From: Methylibium sp965279545
GTDB lineage: Bacteria; Pseudomonadota; Gammaproteobacteria; Burkholderiales; Burkholderiaceae_C
Length of the DNA stretch: 64,000 bases
Direction of reading: 5' to 3'
Assembly: GCF_965279545.1 (NCBI RefSeq)
Contig: NZ_OZ257250.1
Coordinates: 1,302,001-1,366,000 of the forward strand
The translations under genes were made by a program, and so were the position numbers. Positions within the stretch are counted from its first letter, which is position 1, and each line of letters starts with the position of its first letter. Positions 26,365-35,800 of this stretch are shown here, one piece after another. A model generated the notes under the pieces. It was given only the letters and a program-made list of their open reading frames with translations, was not told where the DNA came from and did no database searches.

Positions 26365-27051
26365 TGCGTCCTCGACGGTGCACCAGGCACCGCCACTGAC
26401 GCGGTTGAGGCCGAGCGCCGCCAGCCGGTCGCGCGCCAGGCCGGGCAGATCGGCCAGCCATTTGCCCGAGGGCAGCGGTACGAATCGCGGATGAGCGGCG
26501 TGGGGCGCCACGCCGAAGCCGGCCAACACATCGGCGCCGACTTCGAACTGCCGCGGTCCGATGCAGGGGCCGAGCCAGGCTTCCAACTCGCCGGGAGCGC
26601 AGGCAGCGGCTTCGCACAGCGCCTGCACGGTGGCCTCCAGCACACCGGCCGACAGGCCGCGCCAGCCGGCATGGGCGCCGGCCACGCCGCGCGCACCGGG
26701 CGCGGCGAACAGCACTGGCAGACAGTCCGCTACCTGGATCACGCAGGCCACCCCGGGCTCGGTCGTCCAGCTGGCATCGGCCTCGGGTGGCGCGTCCGGC
26801 ACCTCGGCGAGCGGCAGACGAACCGCTCGCACGCCATGCACCTGCCGCAGGAAGACGGGCGTGGCGCCGAGCGCCGCAGCGAAGCGTGCCCGGTTCTCGG
26901 CCACCGCCTGCGGATCGTCACCGACGGCGCTGCCGAGGTTGAGGCTGGCATACACGCCTTCGCTGACACCGCCGCTGCGCGTGCTCATCAGCGCGCCGAC
27001 GCGCTCCCCCGCGAAGCGGGGCTTCAGGGCGCCGGCGAGCGCAGCCTTCAC
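26278..27051 (-). CDS. pgeF: YfiH/PgeF family purine nucleoside phosphorylase-like protein
   Basis: Member of the family long called multicopper polyphenol oxidase and now considered a zinc-dependent purine nucleoside phosphorylase/adenosine deaminase; E. coli PgeF edits UDP-MurNAc with a wrong first amino acid. The 257-residue protein has FLRQVHGVRAV, the CLPVLFA block after QVADC, AGAHAGWRGLSAGVLE and WLGPCIGPRQFEVG with the metal-binding His/Cys residues. GTG at 27051 overlaps the maiA stop by 4 bp; the much longer open frame upstream is a shadow of other genes. Confidence 0.92.
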   Translation of the reverse strand: MKAALAGALKPRFAGERVGALMSTRSGGVSEGVYASLNLGSAVGDDPQAVAENRARFAAALGATPVFLRQVHGVRAVRLPLAEVPDAPPEADASWTTEPGVACVIQVADCLPVLFAAPGARGVAGAHAGWRGLSAGVLEATVQALCEAAACAPGELEAWLGPCIGPRQFEVGADVLAGFGVAPHAAHPRFVPLPSGKWLADLPGLARDRLAALGLNRVSGGAWCTVEDASRFFSFRRDRPVHGNSGRMAAAVWIERS

Positions 27052-27689
27052 GCCTCGAAGTCCGGGCAGGACGAGGGCTGGGCGCGCTGGAACGCCTCCT
27101 GCGCCATGCAGGCCTCGAACACCCGCATCACCGTCGGTACATGGTCGAGCGGGCAGCCGAAGCGCTGTGCATTGAAGATCTGCGGCACCAGCACGCAGTC
27201 GGCCAGGGTCGGCGCATCGCCGTGGCAGAAGCGTCCCGTCTGCGGTTCCCGCACGAGGCGCTGCTCGACCACGCCCAGCCCCTGGGCAACCCAGTGCCGG
27301 TACCAGGCGTTCTTGGGCTCCTCGCCCACCTGCAGGTCGCGCACCAGGTAGCGCAGCACGCGCAGGTTGTTCAGCGGGTGAATCTCGCAGGCGACATCCA
27401 GCGCCAGCGAGCGGATGCGCGCACGGTCCAGCGCGGTGCCCGGCAGCAGGGAGGGCTGCGGATACACCTCGTCGAGGTATTCGATGATCGCCAGCGACTG
27501 GCTGATCGAGGCTTCGCCGTCGACCAGTTGCGGCACCAGCCGGGCGCTCGACACGGCACCATAGGCATCGGCCAGGTGCTCGTTCCTGCCGAGGTGCACG
27601 GCGCGGTAGTCGAAGGCCAGCCCTTTCAGCGCCAGTGCGATGCGCACGCGAAACGCCGCGGAGGAGCGAAAGTAGCTGTACAGCTCCAC
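27048..27689 (-). CDS. maiA: maleylacetoacetate isomerase (zeta-class GST)
   Basis: Glutathione-dependent isomerase of tyrosine/homogentisate or gentisate degradation, 213 residues. The N-terminal thioredoxin-fold part shows the zeta-GST glutathione-binding signature YFRSSAAFRVRIALALKG, and ISQSLAIIEYLDEVYP follows. The start is a GTG at 27689, 9 bp after the stop of the fumarylacetoacetase-like gene. Together they catalyse the last two steps of an aromatic-ring-cleavage route (maleyl- to fumaryl-acyl product, then hydrolysis); the dioxygenase is not in the window. Confidence 0.94.
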   Translation of the reverse strand: MELYSYFRSSAAFRVRIALALKGLAFDYRAVHLGRNEHLADAYGAVSSARLVPQLVDGEASISQSLAIIEYLDEVYPQPSLLPGTALDRARIRSLALDVACEIHPLNNLRVLRYLVRDLQVGEEPKNAWYRHWVAQGLGVVEQRLVREPQTGRFCHGDAPTLADCVLVPQIFNAQRFGCPLDHVPTVMRVFEACMAQEAFQRAQPSSCPDFEA

Positions 27690-27698
27690 GGCGATCGC

Positions 27699-28415
27699 TC
27701 AGTCGGTGATGCGCACGCGCAGCGGCTCCAGGCCTTCGACGCGGGCCTCGAGCAGATCGCCGGCCACGACCGCTGCGACGCCCTCCGGCGTGCCGGTGTA
27801 GATCAGGTCGCCGGGCGCCAGCGTCCAGGCGGCCGACAGGTGTTCGATGATCTCGGCCACGCTCCAGATCATGCGGTCGATGTGACTGACCTGGCGCACC
27901 GTGCCATTGACGTCGAGCACGATCGGCGCGCGGTGGATGCCGGGCACCTGCGCCGCCGGCGTGAGCGGCCCGATGGGCGCAGAGGCCTCGAAGCCCTTGC
28001 CGATGTCCCAGGGGCGACCGGCCTTCTTCATGTCGTTCTGCAGATCGCGCCGGGTCATGTCGAGACCGACCGCGTAACCCCACACATGGCGCAGCGCCTC
28101 GGCGGCCGGGATGTCGCGTCCGCCCTGCCCGATCGCCACCACCAGCTCGACTTCGTGGTGCAGGTTCTTCGTCAGACTGGGATAGGGCATCGCGCCGATC
28201 GCGCCGGCCTCGACCGGCAGCACCGCGTCGGCCGGCTTCATGAAGAAGAACGGCGCTTCACGGCCGGTGCCGCCCATCTCGATCGCGTGCTCGGCGTAGT
28301 TGCGTCCGACACAGTAGATGCGGCGCACCGGGAAACGCTCGCTTTTGCCGTGCACGGCGATGCTGGGCGTGGTGGGCGGGGCAATCACGTGATTCATGGT
28401 CGTCATGGTCGTCAT
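27699..28415 (-). CDS. fumarylacetoacetate hydrolase family protein
   Basis: FAH-family hydrolase/decarboxylase of up to 238 residues. It shows YCVGRNYAEHAIEMG, the metal ligands in LHHEVELVVAIG, and YAVGLDMTRRDLQ with the TGTPEGVAA loop near the end. It is of the short fumarylpyruvate/2-keto-acid hydrolase type rather than the long fumarylacetoacetase, so with maiA it may serve a gentisate-type pathway. Three in-frame ATGs lie 9 bp apart within an imperfect repeat (28397, 28406, 28415); the last one, before NHVIAPP, is equally possible. Confidence 0.9.
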   Translation of the reverse strand: MTTMTTMNHVIAPPTTPSIAVHGKSERFPVRRIYCVGRNYAEHAIEMGGTGREAPFFFMKPADAVLPVEAGAIGAMPYPSLTKNLHHEVELVVAIGQGGRDIPAAEALRHVWGYAVGLDMTRRDLQNDMKKAGRPWDIGKGFEASAPIGPLTPAAQVPGIHRAPIVLDVNGTVRQVSHIDRMIWSVAEIIEHLSAAWTLAPGDLIYTGTPEGVAAVVAGDLLEARVEGLEPLRVRITD

Positions 28416-28519
28416 GGTCGCAGAGATGCGGCGTGAATCTCTGAAGATGATGCCACGCGGCCTCGAGCTTCACCCGGCATGGCGCTCGTTCTCCGCACGC
28501 GCCGGTACACTCGCCGGCC

Positions 28520-29065
28520 ATGTTCCTTGTGCGCAGCTTCCAGCATTGCAAAGCTTGTGGCGGTGCCATCGAATACCGCATCCCGGCGGACGACAGCCGC
28601 GAACGCGCGGTCTGCACGGTCTGCGAGGCCATCCACTACGAGAACCCGTTGAACGTGGTCGGCACGCTGCCGGTCTGGGGTGAGCAGGTTCTGTTGTGCC
28701 GGCGAGCGATCGAGCCGCGCCACGGCCTGTGGACGCTGCCGGCCGGTTTCATGGAGCTCGGCGAGACCCTCGAGCAAGGCGCGCTGCGCGAGACCGACGA
28801 GGAAGCCGGCGCCCGTGTCACGCTCCAGGGCCTGTTTTCGGTGCTGAACGTGGTGCGCGTCGGCCAGGTGCACTTCTTCTACCGGGCGCAGCTGCAGAAC
28901 CTCGATTTCGCGCCGGGCGTCGAGTCGCTCGAGGTCGCGCTGTTCCACGAAGCCGAGATTCCCTGGGAGCAACTGGCCTTCCGAACGACGGCCGAAACGC
29001 TGCGACGCTATTTCGCCGACCGTGTCCGAGGTCAATTCGGGCTGCATTGTGCCGATATCGCATGA
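28520..29065 (+). CDS. NUDIX hydrolase with N-terminal zinc ribbon
   Basis: Hydrolase for nucleoside diphosphate derivatives, 181 residues. The N-terminus carries a CxxC pair (CKACG) and CTVC, a zinc ribbon as in NudC-like enzymes. The Nudix box G-x5-E-x7-REUxEExGU is complete: G-F-M-E-L-G-E-T-L-E-Q then GALRETDEEAGA. The substrate cannot be fixed (NADH, ADP-ribose and others are possible). It precedes the lap operon by 16 bp, but no functional link is evident. Confidence 0.92.
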   Translation: MFLVRSFQHCKACGGAIEYRIPADDSRERAVCTVCEAIHYENPLNVVGTLPVWGEQVLLCRRAIEPRHGLWTLPAGFMELGETLEQGALRETDEEAGARVTLQGLFSVLNVVRVGQVHFFYRAQLQNLDFAPGVESLEVALFHEAEIPWEQLAFRTTAETLRRYFADRVRGQFGLHCADIA

Positions 29066-29081
29066 GCACACTCATGCCCCG

Positions 29082-31247
29082 ATGACCCCGCTGCCCTCCT
29101 CCGCTCCCACGACCCGCCTGCGCGAAGACCTGATCCACCCCGACCCGCTGCTGGACTGCCTGCTGGAAGTCTGCCGCCTGCACGGAGTGGCCGCGTCCCG
29201 CGCCTCGCTGTCGGCCGGCCTGCCGCTGGTCGACGGCCGGCTGACGCTGGCACTGGCCGAGCGCGCCGCGAGCCGCGCGGCAATGACCGCCCGTCTGCAA
29301 CGGGTGGCACTCGACGCCATCGATCCCGCCACGCTGCCGGCCATCGCCGTGCTGCACGGCGAGCGCGCCTGCGTGCTGCTGGGGCGCGACGAAGCCGGCG
29401 CCTGGCGGGTGCTGCTGCCCGAGACCGGCGCTGGCGCCGTGGGCTTGAGCGCCGACGAACTGGCGGCGCGTTACAGCGGCGTGACGCTGTTCGTGCGGCC
29501 GCAGTTCCGCTTCGACGAGCGCACGCCCGAAGTGCGCCCCACGCGCGCCGGCCACTGGTTCTGGAGCGCGGTGCTGGCGCAGCGCCACGTCTACCGCGAC
29601 GTGCTGTGGGCCGCGCTGCTGATCAACCTGTTCGCGATCGCCTTCCCGCTGTTCTCGATGAACGTCTACGACCGCGTGGTGCCGAACCATGCGCAGGAGA
29701 CGCTGTGGGCGCTGGCGATCGGCGTGCTGATCGTCATCAGTGCCGACCTCTTCATGCGCATGCTGCGCAGCCATTTCGTCGACGAGGCCAGCGCACGCAT
29801 CGACGTGCAGATCTCGGCCACCCTGATGGAGCGCGTGCTCGGCATGCAGCTGTCCCACCGTCCTGCCGCGGTGGGCTCCTTCGCATCCAACCTGCGCGGC
29901 TTCGAGCAGGTGCGCGACTTCATCGCTTCGGGCACCGTCACGGCGCTGATCGATCTGCCCTTCGCACTGCTGTTCGTGGGCGTGATGGTCTGGCTGTCGC
30001 CATGGCTGGCGATCCCCGTGGTGCTTGCCTTCGTGCTGATCGTGGTGATCGGCTACATCCTGCAGCACCGGCTGCACGAGCTGTCGCAGGCCACGTGGCA
30101 GGCCGGCGCGCAGCGCAATGCAACGCTGATCGAGAGTCTGACCGCGATCGAGACCGTCAAGACCCAGGGCGCTGAAAGCGTGATCCAGGCGCGCTGGGAG
30201 CAGACGAATGCCCACCTGGCGGGCATCAACATGCGCATGCGCGGCCTGTCCTCGGGCGCGCTGTCCGCCACCGCGTGGCTGACGCAGCTGGTGAGCGTGT
30301 CGCTGATCGTCGTCGGCGTCTACCTGATCGGCGACCGCCAGTTGACGATGGGCGCGCTGATCGCAGCGACGATGCTGAGCGGCCGTGCGCTGGCGCCGGC
30401 CGGGCAGATCGTCGGGCTGCTGCTGCAGTACCAAGGGGCCGTGACGGCGCTGGAGTCGCTGGAGAAGATCATGGCGCAGCCGGTCGAGCGACCGCCCGGC
30501 AACGCCTTCATCCACCGCCGCGAGCTGCGTGGCGACATCGAGTTTCGCGAGGTCCATTTCGCCTACCCGGGTCGCTCCGACAGCGCACTCGACGGCGTGA
30601 GCTTCAAGATCGCCGCCGGCGAGCGGGTGGCCTTGATCGGCAAGGTCGGCTCGGGCAAGAGCACGATCGAGAAGCTGATGCTCGGCCTGTACGCACCGAC
30701 CGCCGGTGCGGTGCTGCTCGACGGCATCGACCTGCGCCAGCTCGACCCGGCCGACGTGCGCCGCAACCTCGGCTACGTCTCGCAGGACGTGACGCTCTTC
30801 TTCGGCACCCTGCGCGAGAACATTGCCTTCGGCCTGCCCTACGCCGACGACGACGCCATCGTGGCGGCGGCCGAGGTCGCCGGCCTCGGCGAATTCGTCA
30901 ACCGTCATCCGCGCGGCTTCGACATGCCGGTCGGCGAGCGCGGCGAATCGCTGTCGGGGGGGCAGCGCCAGAGCGTGGGCCTGGCGCGCGCCCTGTTGCA
31001 CAACGCGCCGCTCCTGCTGCTCGACGAGCCGACCAGCGCCATGGATTTCGCGACCGAGGCCCATGTGACGGCGCGCGTGACCGAGTTCGCGCGCGGCAAG
31101 ACCGTGGTGCTGGTCACGCACCGCACCTCCTTGCTGCCGATGGCGACGCGGCTGATCGTCGTCGACCAGGGCCGGATCGTCGCCGACGGCCCGCGCGAGC
31201 AGATCATGCAGGCGCTCGCCGCTGGCCGCATCACCAGGGCTGCCTAG
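29082..31247 (+). CDS. lapB: type I secretion ABC transporter, LapB type (inactive C39-like domain)
   Basis: Inner-membrane exporter ATPase of 721 residues for the adhesin encoded downstream. Residues 1 to about 150 form a C39-like domain whose start (LLDCLLEVCRLHG) lacks the usual protease pattern, as in transporters for RTX adhesins with uncleaved C-terminal signals. About six membrane segments follow. The nucleotide-binding domain has Walker A GKVGSGKST near residue 520, signature LSGGQRQSVGLARAL and Walker B LLLLDEPTSAMD. The ATG at 29082 was chosen because the open frame upstream of it lies in the NUDIX gene. lapC starts 1 bp after its stop. Confidence 0.93.
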   Translation: MTPLPSSAPTTRLREDLIHPDPLLDCLLEVCRLHGVAASRASLSAGLPLVDGRLTLALAERAASRAAMTARLQRVALDAIDPATLPAIAVLHGERACVLLGRDEAGAWRVLLPETGAGAVGLSADELAARYSGVTLFVRPQFRFDERTPEVRPTRAGHWFWSAVLAQRHVYRDVLWAALLINLFAIAFPLFSMNVYDRVVPNHAQETLWALAIGVLIVISADLFMRMLRSHFVDEASARIDVQISATLMERVLGMQLSHRPAAVGSFASNLRGFEQVRDFIASGTVTALIDLPFALLFVGVMVWLSPWLAIPVVLAFVLIVVIGYILQHRLHELSQATWQAGAQRNATLIESLTAIETVKTQGAESVIQARWEQTNAHLAGINMRMRGLSSGALSATAWLTQLVSVSLIVVGVYLIGDRQLTMGALIAATMLSGRALAPAGQIVGLLLQYQGAVTALESLEKIMAQPVERPPGNAFIHRRELRGDIEFREVHFAYPGRSDSALDGVSFKIAAGERVALIGKVGSGKSTIEKLMLGLYAPTAGAVLLDGIDLRQLDPADVRRNLGYVSQDVTLFFGTLRENIAFGLPYADDDAIVAAAEVAGLGEFVNRHPRGFDMPVGERGESLSGGQRQSVGLARALLHNAPLLLLDEPTSAMDFATEAHVTARVTEFARGKTVVLVTHRTSLLPMATRLIVVDQGRIVADGPREQIMQALAAGRITRAA

Positions 31248-31248
31248 C

Positions 31249-32685
31249 ATGAGCGCCGACGACACACCGCCGCTGCGCCTGATGCGCGCCGGTCGCGCGC
31301 TGCTGGCGCTGCTGGAGCGTTTGCGTCTGCTGCTCGATCCGCTGACGAAGCACGTGTTCGGCCCGGTGGCTCCCCAGGCGCCGGCCGGCAGCGCCGGCTA
31401 CGACGCCCAGCCCGAAGCCCTGTTGGCACGGGCTCGCACGCAGCGCGCACAGACCATCGTGCGTGCGGCGGTCTGCGTGGTGGCGCTGCTGCTCGTCTGG
31501 GCAGCACTGGCCAGGATCGACGAGGTGACGCGCGGCGACGGCAAGGTGATCCCGTCGCGGCAGTTGCAGGTGATCCAGTCGCTCGACGGCGGAGTGGTGT
31601 CCGAGATCCTGGTGCGCGAAGGCCAGGTGGTCGAGGCGGGCCAGCTGCTGCTGCGCATCGACGAGACGCGCGCCACCTCGGGTGTGCGCGAGAACGCGGC
31701 GCAGAGCTTTGCGCTGCTGGCACGGCAGGCGCGGCTGCGGGCCTTGGCTGAAGGCAATCCGTTCCAGCCACCGCCGCCGAGCGCCGATCCGGAAGAGCGG
31801 CGCATCCTCGAAGAGGAGCGGCGGCTGTACGAATCGCGCCAGTCCGAGCTCTCCACCATCGTGTCGATCAGCCGTCAACAGCTGATGCAGCGCGAGCAGG
31901 AACTCAACGAGGCCCGGTCGCGCCGCGCATCGGCCGAGCGCGGGCTGGATCTGTCGCAGCAGGAACTGGCGAAGACCCGCCCGCTGCTGGCCTCCGGCGC
32001 GGTCTCGGAGGTCGACATCCTGCGGCTCGAGCGCGACCTGAGCAAATACCGCGGCGACGTCGAGCAGGCCGGCGCCCAGATCGCACGCGTGCTGGCCGCC
32101 GTCGGCGAGGCCCAGCGCAAGATCCAGGAGACCGAGATCGCCTTTCGCAACGAGGCCCGCAAGGAGTTGGCCGACGTGATGGGCCGCATGAACGCACTGA
32201 CCGAAGGGCGCGTCGCGTTGAGCGACAAGGTCGACAAGGCCCAGGTCAAGTCGCCGGTCCGCGGGCGGGTGCAGCGCCTGCTGGCCAACACCGTCGGCGG
32301 CGTGGTGCAGTCGGGCCGCGACATCGTCGAGGTCGTCCCGCTCGACGATGCCTTGGTGCTGGAGGCACGCGTGGTCCCGCGCGACATCGGTTTCATTCAT
32401 CCCGGCCAGCAGGCCACCGTGAAGTTCACGGCCTATGACTTCTCGATCTACGGCGGTCTCGACGCCAAGGTCGAGAACATCAGTCCCGACACCGTGGTCG
32501 ACGAAAAGGGCAATGCGTTCTTCGTCGTGCGGGTGCGCACGCTGCAGTCGCAGCTCGGCGACAAGCTGCCGATCATCCCCGGCATGACGGCCGAGGTCGA
32601 CATCCTGACCGGCAAGAAGACGGTGATGTCCTACCTGCTCAAGCCGGTGCTGCGCGGCAAGGCCTACGCGCTCTCGGAACGGTGA
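31249..32685 (+). CDS. lapC: type I secretion membrane-fusion protein, LapC/HlyD type
   Basis: Periplasmic adaptor of 478 residues linking the ABC transporter to the outer-membrane channel. It has a cytoplasmic N-terminus, one membrane segment (VRAAVCVVALLLVWAALARI near residue 75), a lipoyl half-motif (GKVIPSRQLQVIQSLDGG), a long coiled coil from about residue 180 to 320 (SRQQLMQREQELNEARSRRA) and the second lipoyl/beta-barrel part KVKSPVRGRVQRLL-like (VKSPVRGRVQRLLANTVGG). It ends with GMTAEVDILTGKKTVMSYLL, typical of HlyD. It shares an operon with lapB. Confidence 0.94.
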   Translation: MSADDTPPLRLMRAGRALLALLERLRLLLDPLTKHVFGPVAPQAPAGSAGYDAQPEALLARARTQRAQTIVRAAVCVVALLLVWAALARIDEVTRGDGKVIPSRQLQVIQSLDGGVVSEILVREGQVVEAGQLLLRIDETRATSGVRENAAQSFALLARQARLRALAEGNPFQPPPPSADPEERRILEEERRLYESRQSELSTIVSISRQQLMQREQELNEARSRRASAERGLDLSQQELAKTRPLLASGAVSEVDILRLERDLSKYRGDVEQAGAQIARVLAAVGEAQRKIQETEIAFRNEARKELADVMGRMNALTEGRVALSDKVDKAQVKSPVRGRVQRLLANTVGGVVQSGRDIVEVVPLDDALVLEARVVPRDIGFIHPGQQATVKFTAYDFSIYGGLDAKVENISPDTVVDEKGNAFFVVRVRTLQSQLGDKLPIIPGMTAEVDILTGKKTVMSYLLKPVLRGKAYALSER

Positions 32686-32896
32686 CGGTTGAGCCGGTCG
32701 ACCGCTCTTCCCACCCTTCGAAGTTCCACCAAGCCGGCACGGCTTGAGGCAGCCGGCCGAAAACCTTAAGTTCAATTTCGATGCTGATTTCGTGCGTGGC
32801 ATCACGACCAGGCATCGATCGAGCTGAATAAGGCAAGCCGTTGCCCGATATGCTCGACATCAGGATTTGCGGCCTCGCCGCGAGCAAAGGATCACC

Positions 32897-35800
32897 GTGC
32901 CCGTAGTCGCCACCGTTCAGCTCGGAAAAGTCACTGCGGTCTGGGGCACCGCCCTCGTTCGGCTGCCCGACGGCAGCACCCGCCCGCTTCAGGTCGGCGA
33001 TGTCGTGCACAAGGGCGACGTGATCCTGACGGCGCAAAGCAGCATCGTGGAGATCCAGAACGGCGACGGCCAGACCTGGAGCACCGCGGCCGATGGGCCG
33101 TCGATCGAAGCCCCGGTCGGGGCACCGGGGGCGGTGGTGGCCGGCGCGCCAGAGGACATCGACCGGGTGATCCAGGCCTTGAACGACGGCAACCCCGACG
33201 CGGCCACGGCCGCCGGCGCAACGGCCAGCGGCGGTGAAGCGTCTCCGGCGCTGCGGGTCGGCCGCATCTCGGAGGCGGTGGGAAGCGGCTCGCTGGCGGT
33301 CGATGCACCGTCGTCGGCCCGTGCAACACCCCCACCCTTCGACGCCAGCATTCAAGACACCAGCCAACTCGGCGTCATCGCCGCGCCGCCGTCGGCGCCC
33401 AGCCCCAATCAGGCGCCCGCGGCCGTGGTGACGCCGGCCCGTGGCCCCGAAGATGGCGGCCCGATCTCGCTGAACCTGTCGGGCACCGACCCCGAGGACG
33501 GCGCGGCGCCGATCGTCACCGTGACCATCCTGCCGTCCGCTGCGCAAGGCCAGCTGTTCCTGGCCGACGGCAGCACCCCGGTCGTGCCCGGCAGCCCACT
33601 GACGGCGGCCCAGGCGGCCTCGCTGGTGTTCGTGCCGGCGCCGGACTTCCATGGCAGCGTCGATGTGCAGTTCACGGTCACCGATTCGGACGGCGCGGTG
33701 TCGGCTCCTGCCATGGCGGCGATCACGGTCACTCCGGTCAACGATGCTCCGGCGCAGATCCTGCCCGCGACTCAGGCCATGCCTGAGGACACCGCCCACG
33801 TGTTCTCGATCGCTGCTGGCAACGCGATCAGCGTCACCGACATCGACGGCGGGACGCTGACCACGACCTTGACCGTCGGCCACGGCAGCCTGAGCGCCGC
33901 GGCCGGCAGCGGCGCGACGATCACCGGCAACGGCAGTGGCTCGCTCACGCTGTCAGGCACGGCAGACCAGATCAACGCAGCGCTGGATGGCCTCGGCTAC
34001 CAGCCCGCAGGCAACTACAGCGGTCCGGACGTGCTGACTGTCGGGACCAGCGACGGCGGGGCAGCGCCCATCGTTGCCACCGTGCCGATCGCGGTCACCC
34101 CGGTGGCCGACGCGCCGCGGATCGAGATCGGCCTCACCGGCGGACAGCTCTACGACCAGTTGCCGGGCGCCGTCGAAGGCGGGACGTTCAAGCGCTACGA
34201 CGATGCGCCGACGATCGACCCGCTCAGCGCTGAAGACCCGACGTCGCTCGCCGCGTCGCTCGCCGGCCTGGTCCCGACGGACGTCACGATCGGGAACGCC
34301 TACACGATCCCGGACATCGTCCAGGACCAAGCCTACCGGATCAGCGGTCTGGTGTACCTCGAAGCCGGGCACAGCTACACCTTCACCGGCACCCGGGACG
34401 ACACCGTGTCCATGGTCCTCGGGGGCGTGACGATCTTCCAGGAAGGATTCAATGTCCCGGGCCCGTATGAAGCCGCGCCGTTCGTGCCGGCCGGCTCGGG
34501 CTACTACACGATCGATTTCATCTTCTACAACGGGGATGGTCCCGGCTACGCGGAACTCACGCTCGAAGTGGACGGCGCGCCGCCGGTCGTGTTCGACAGC
34601 AGCAACTTCACGCTGGTCCCCAGCCTCGAGGCACTCGATGCCGTCGGCGCGCCGCACGGCGCTCTGGTCGGCAGCCAGGGTGGCGGCTACTACCCGTTGA
34701 CGGGCACCGGCGTCGAAGACAGCCCGATCAGCCTGCCACCGATCGCCGTGGCCTTGACCGACAGCGACGGTTCGGAAGCGATTTCGGTGGTCACCATCGG
34801 CCAGATCCCGGTCGGCGCCACGCTTTCGGACGGCATTCACAACTTCACCGCGACGGCCGGCCACACGGACGCGACCGTCACGGACTGGGCGCTCGATCGG
34901 CTGGTCATCACGCCGCCGCTCCAGTTCAGCGGCAGTTTCGACCTTGCGGTCACCGCCACCAGCCGCGAGGCGGCCAATGGCGATACCGCTTCCAGCAACG
35001 TCACGATTCCGGTGATCGTGCTGCCAGGCGACGACGCTCCCGTGAACACGGCGCCCTCGTCGCAAGCGGGCAGCGAAGACACGCCGCTGGTGTTCTCGGC
35101 CGCCAACGGCAATGCGCTGAGCGTCGCCGACATCGACAGCCCGTCGCTGACGACGACCATCAGCGTGTCCAACGGCAGCTTCTCGCTGGGCTCGATGGCC
35201 GGTGTTTCCGTGACCGGCAACGGCACCGGCGTCGTCAGCGTCACCGGCTCGCCGGCGACCATCAACCTCGCCCTCGAAGGCGCCAGCTATCTGGCTGCGG
35301 CCGACTTCAACGGTGCGGCACAACTGTCGCTGAGCACCTCAGACGGGCTGGTGCCCGCGGTGCTGAGCACCGTCGGCATCAGCGTCGCGCCCACCGCCGA
35401 CGTCCTGGCGGACGCAGCCACGACGTTCGAGAACCAGCCTGTCGTGATCGACGTGAATGCCAACGACACGTTCTCCAACCCCGACCACACCGTGACCGGG
35501 ATCAACGGCCTGGGCATCGCCGTCGGCGGGTCGCTGGCGGTGGCGAACGGCTCGGTGCTGCTGCAGGCCGACGGCAAGCTGCTGTTCACGCCCACTGCCG
35601 GCTACAACACCGGCAACGGCCCGCCCACGAGCTTCACGTACACCGTGGTCTCGGGGGGGGCCATCGAAACGGCCCACGTCGACGTCACCGTGACGCCGGT
35701 GAACAACGCCGCAACGCCGACGCTGAGCGTGACGCCGGTCGGACGCTGGACTTTCGACGAAGGCGCGGCGGCATCGACGGTCGACCAGTACAACGGACGC

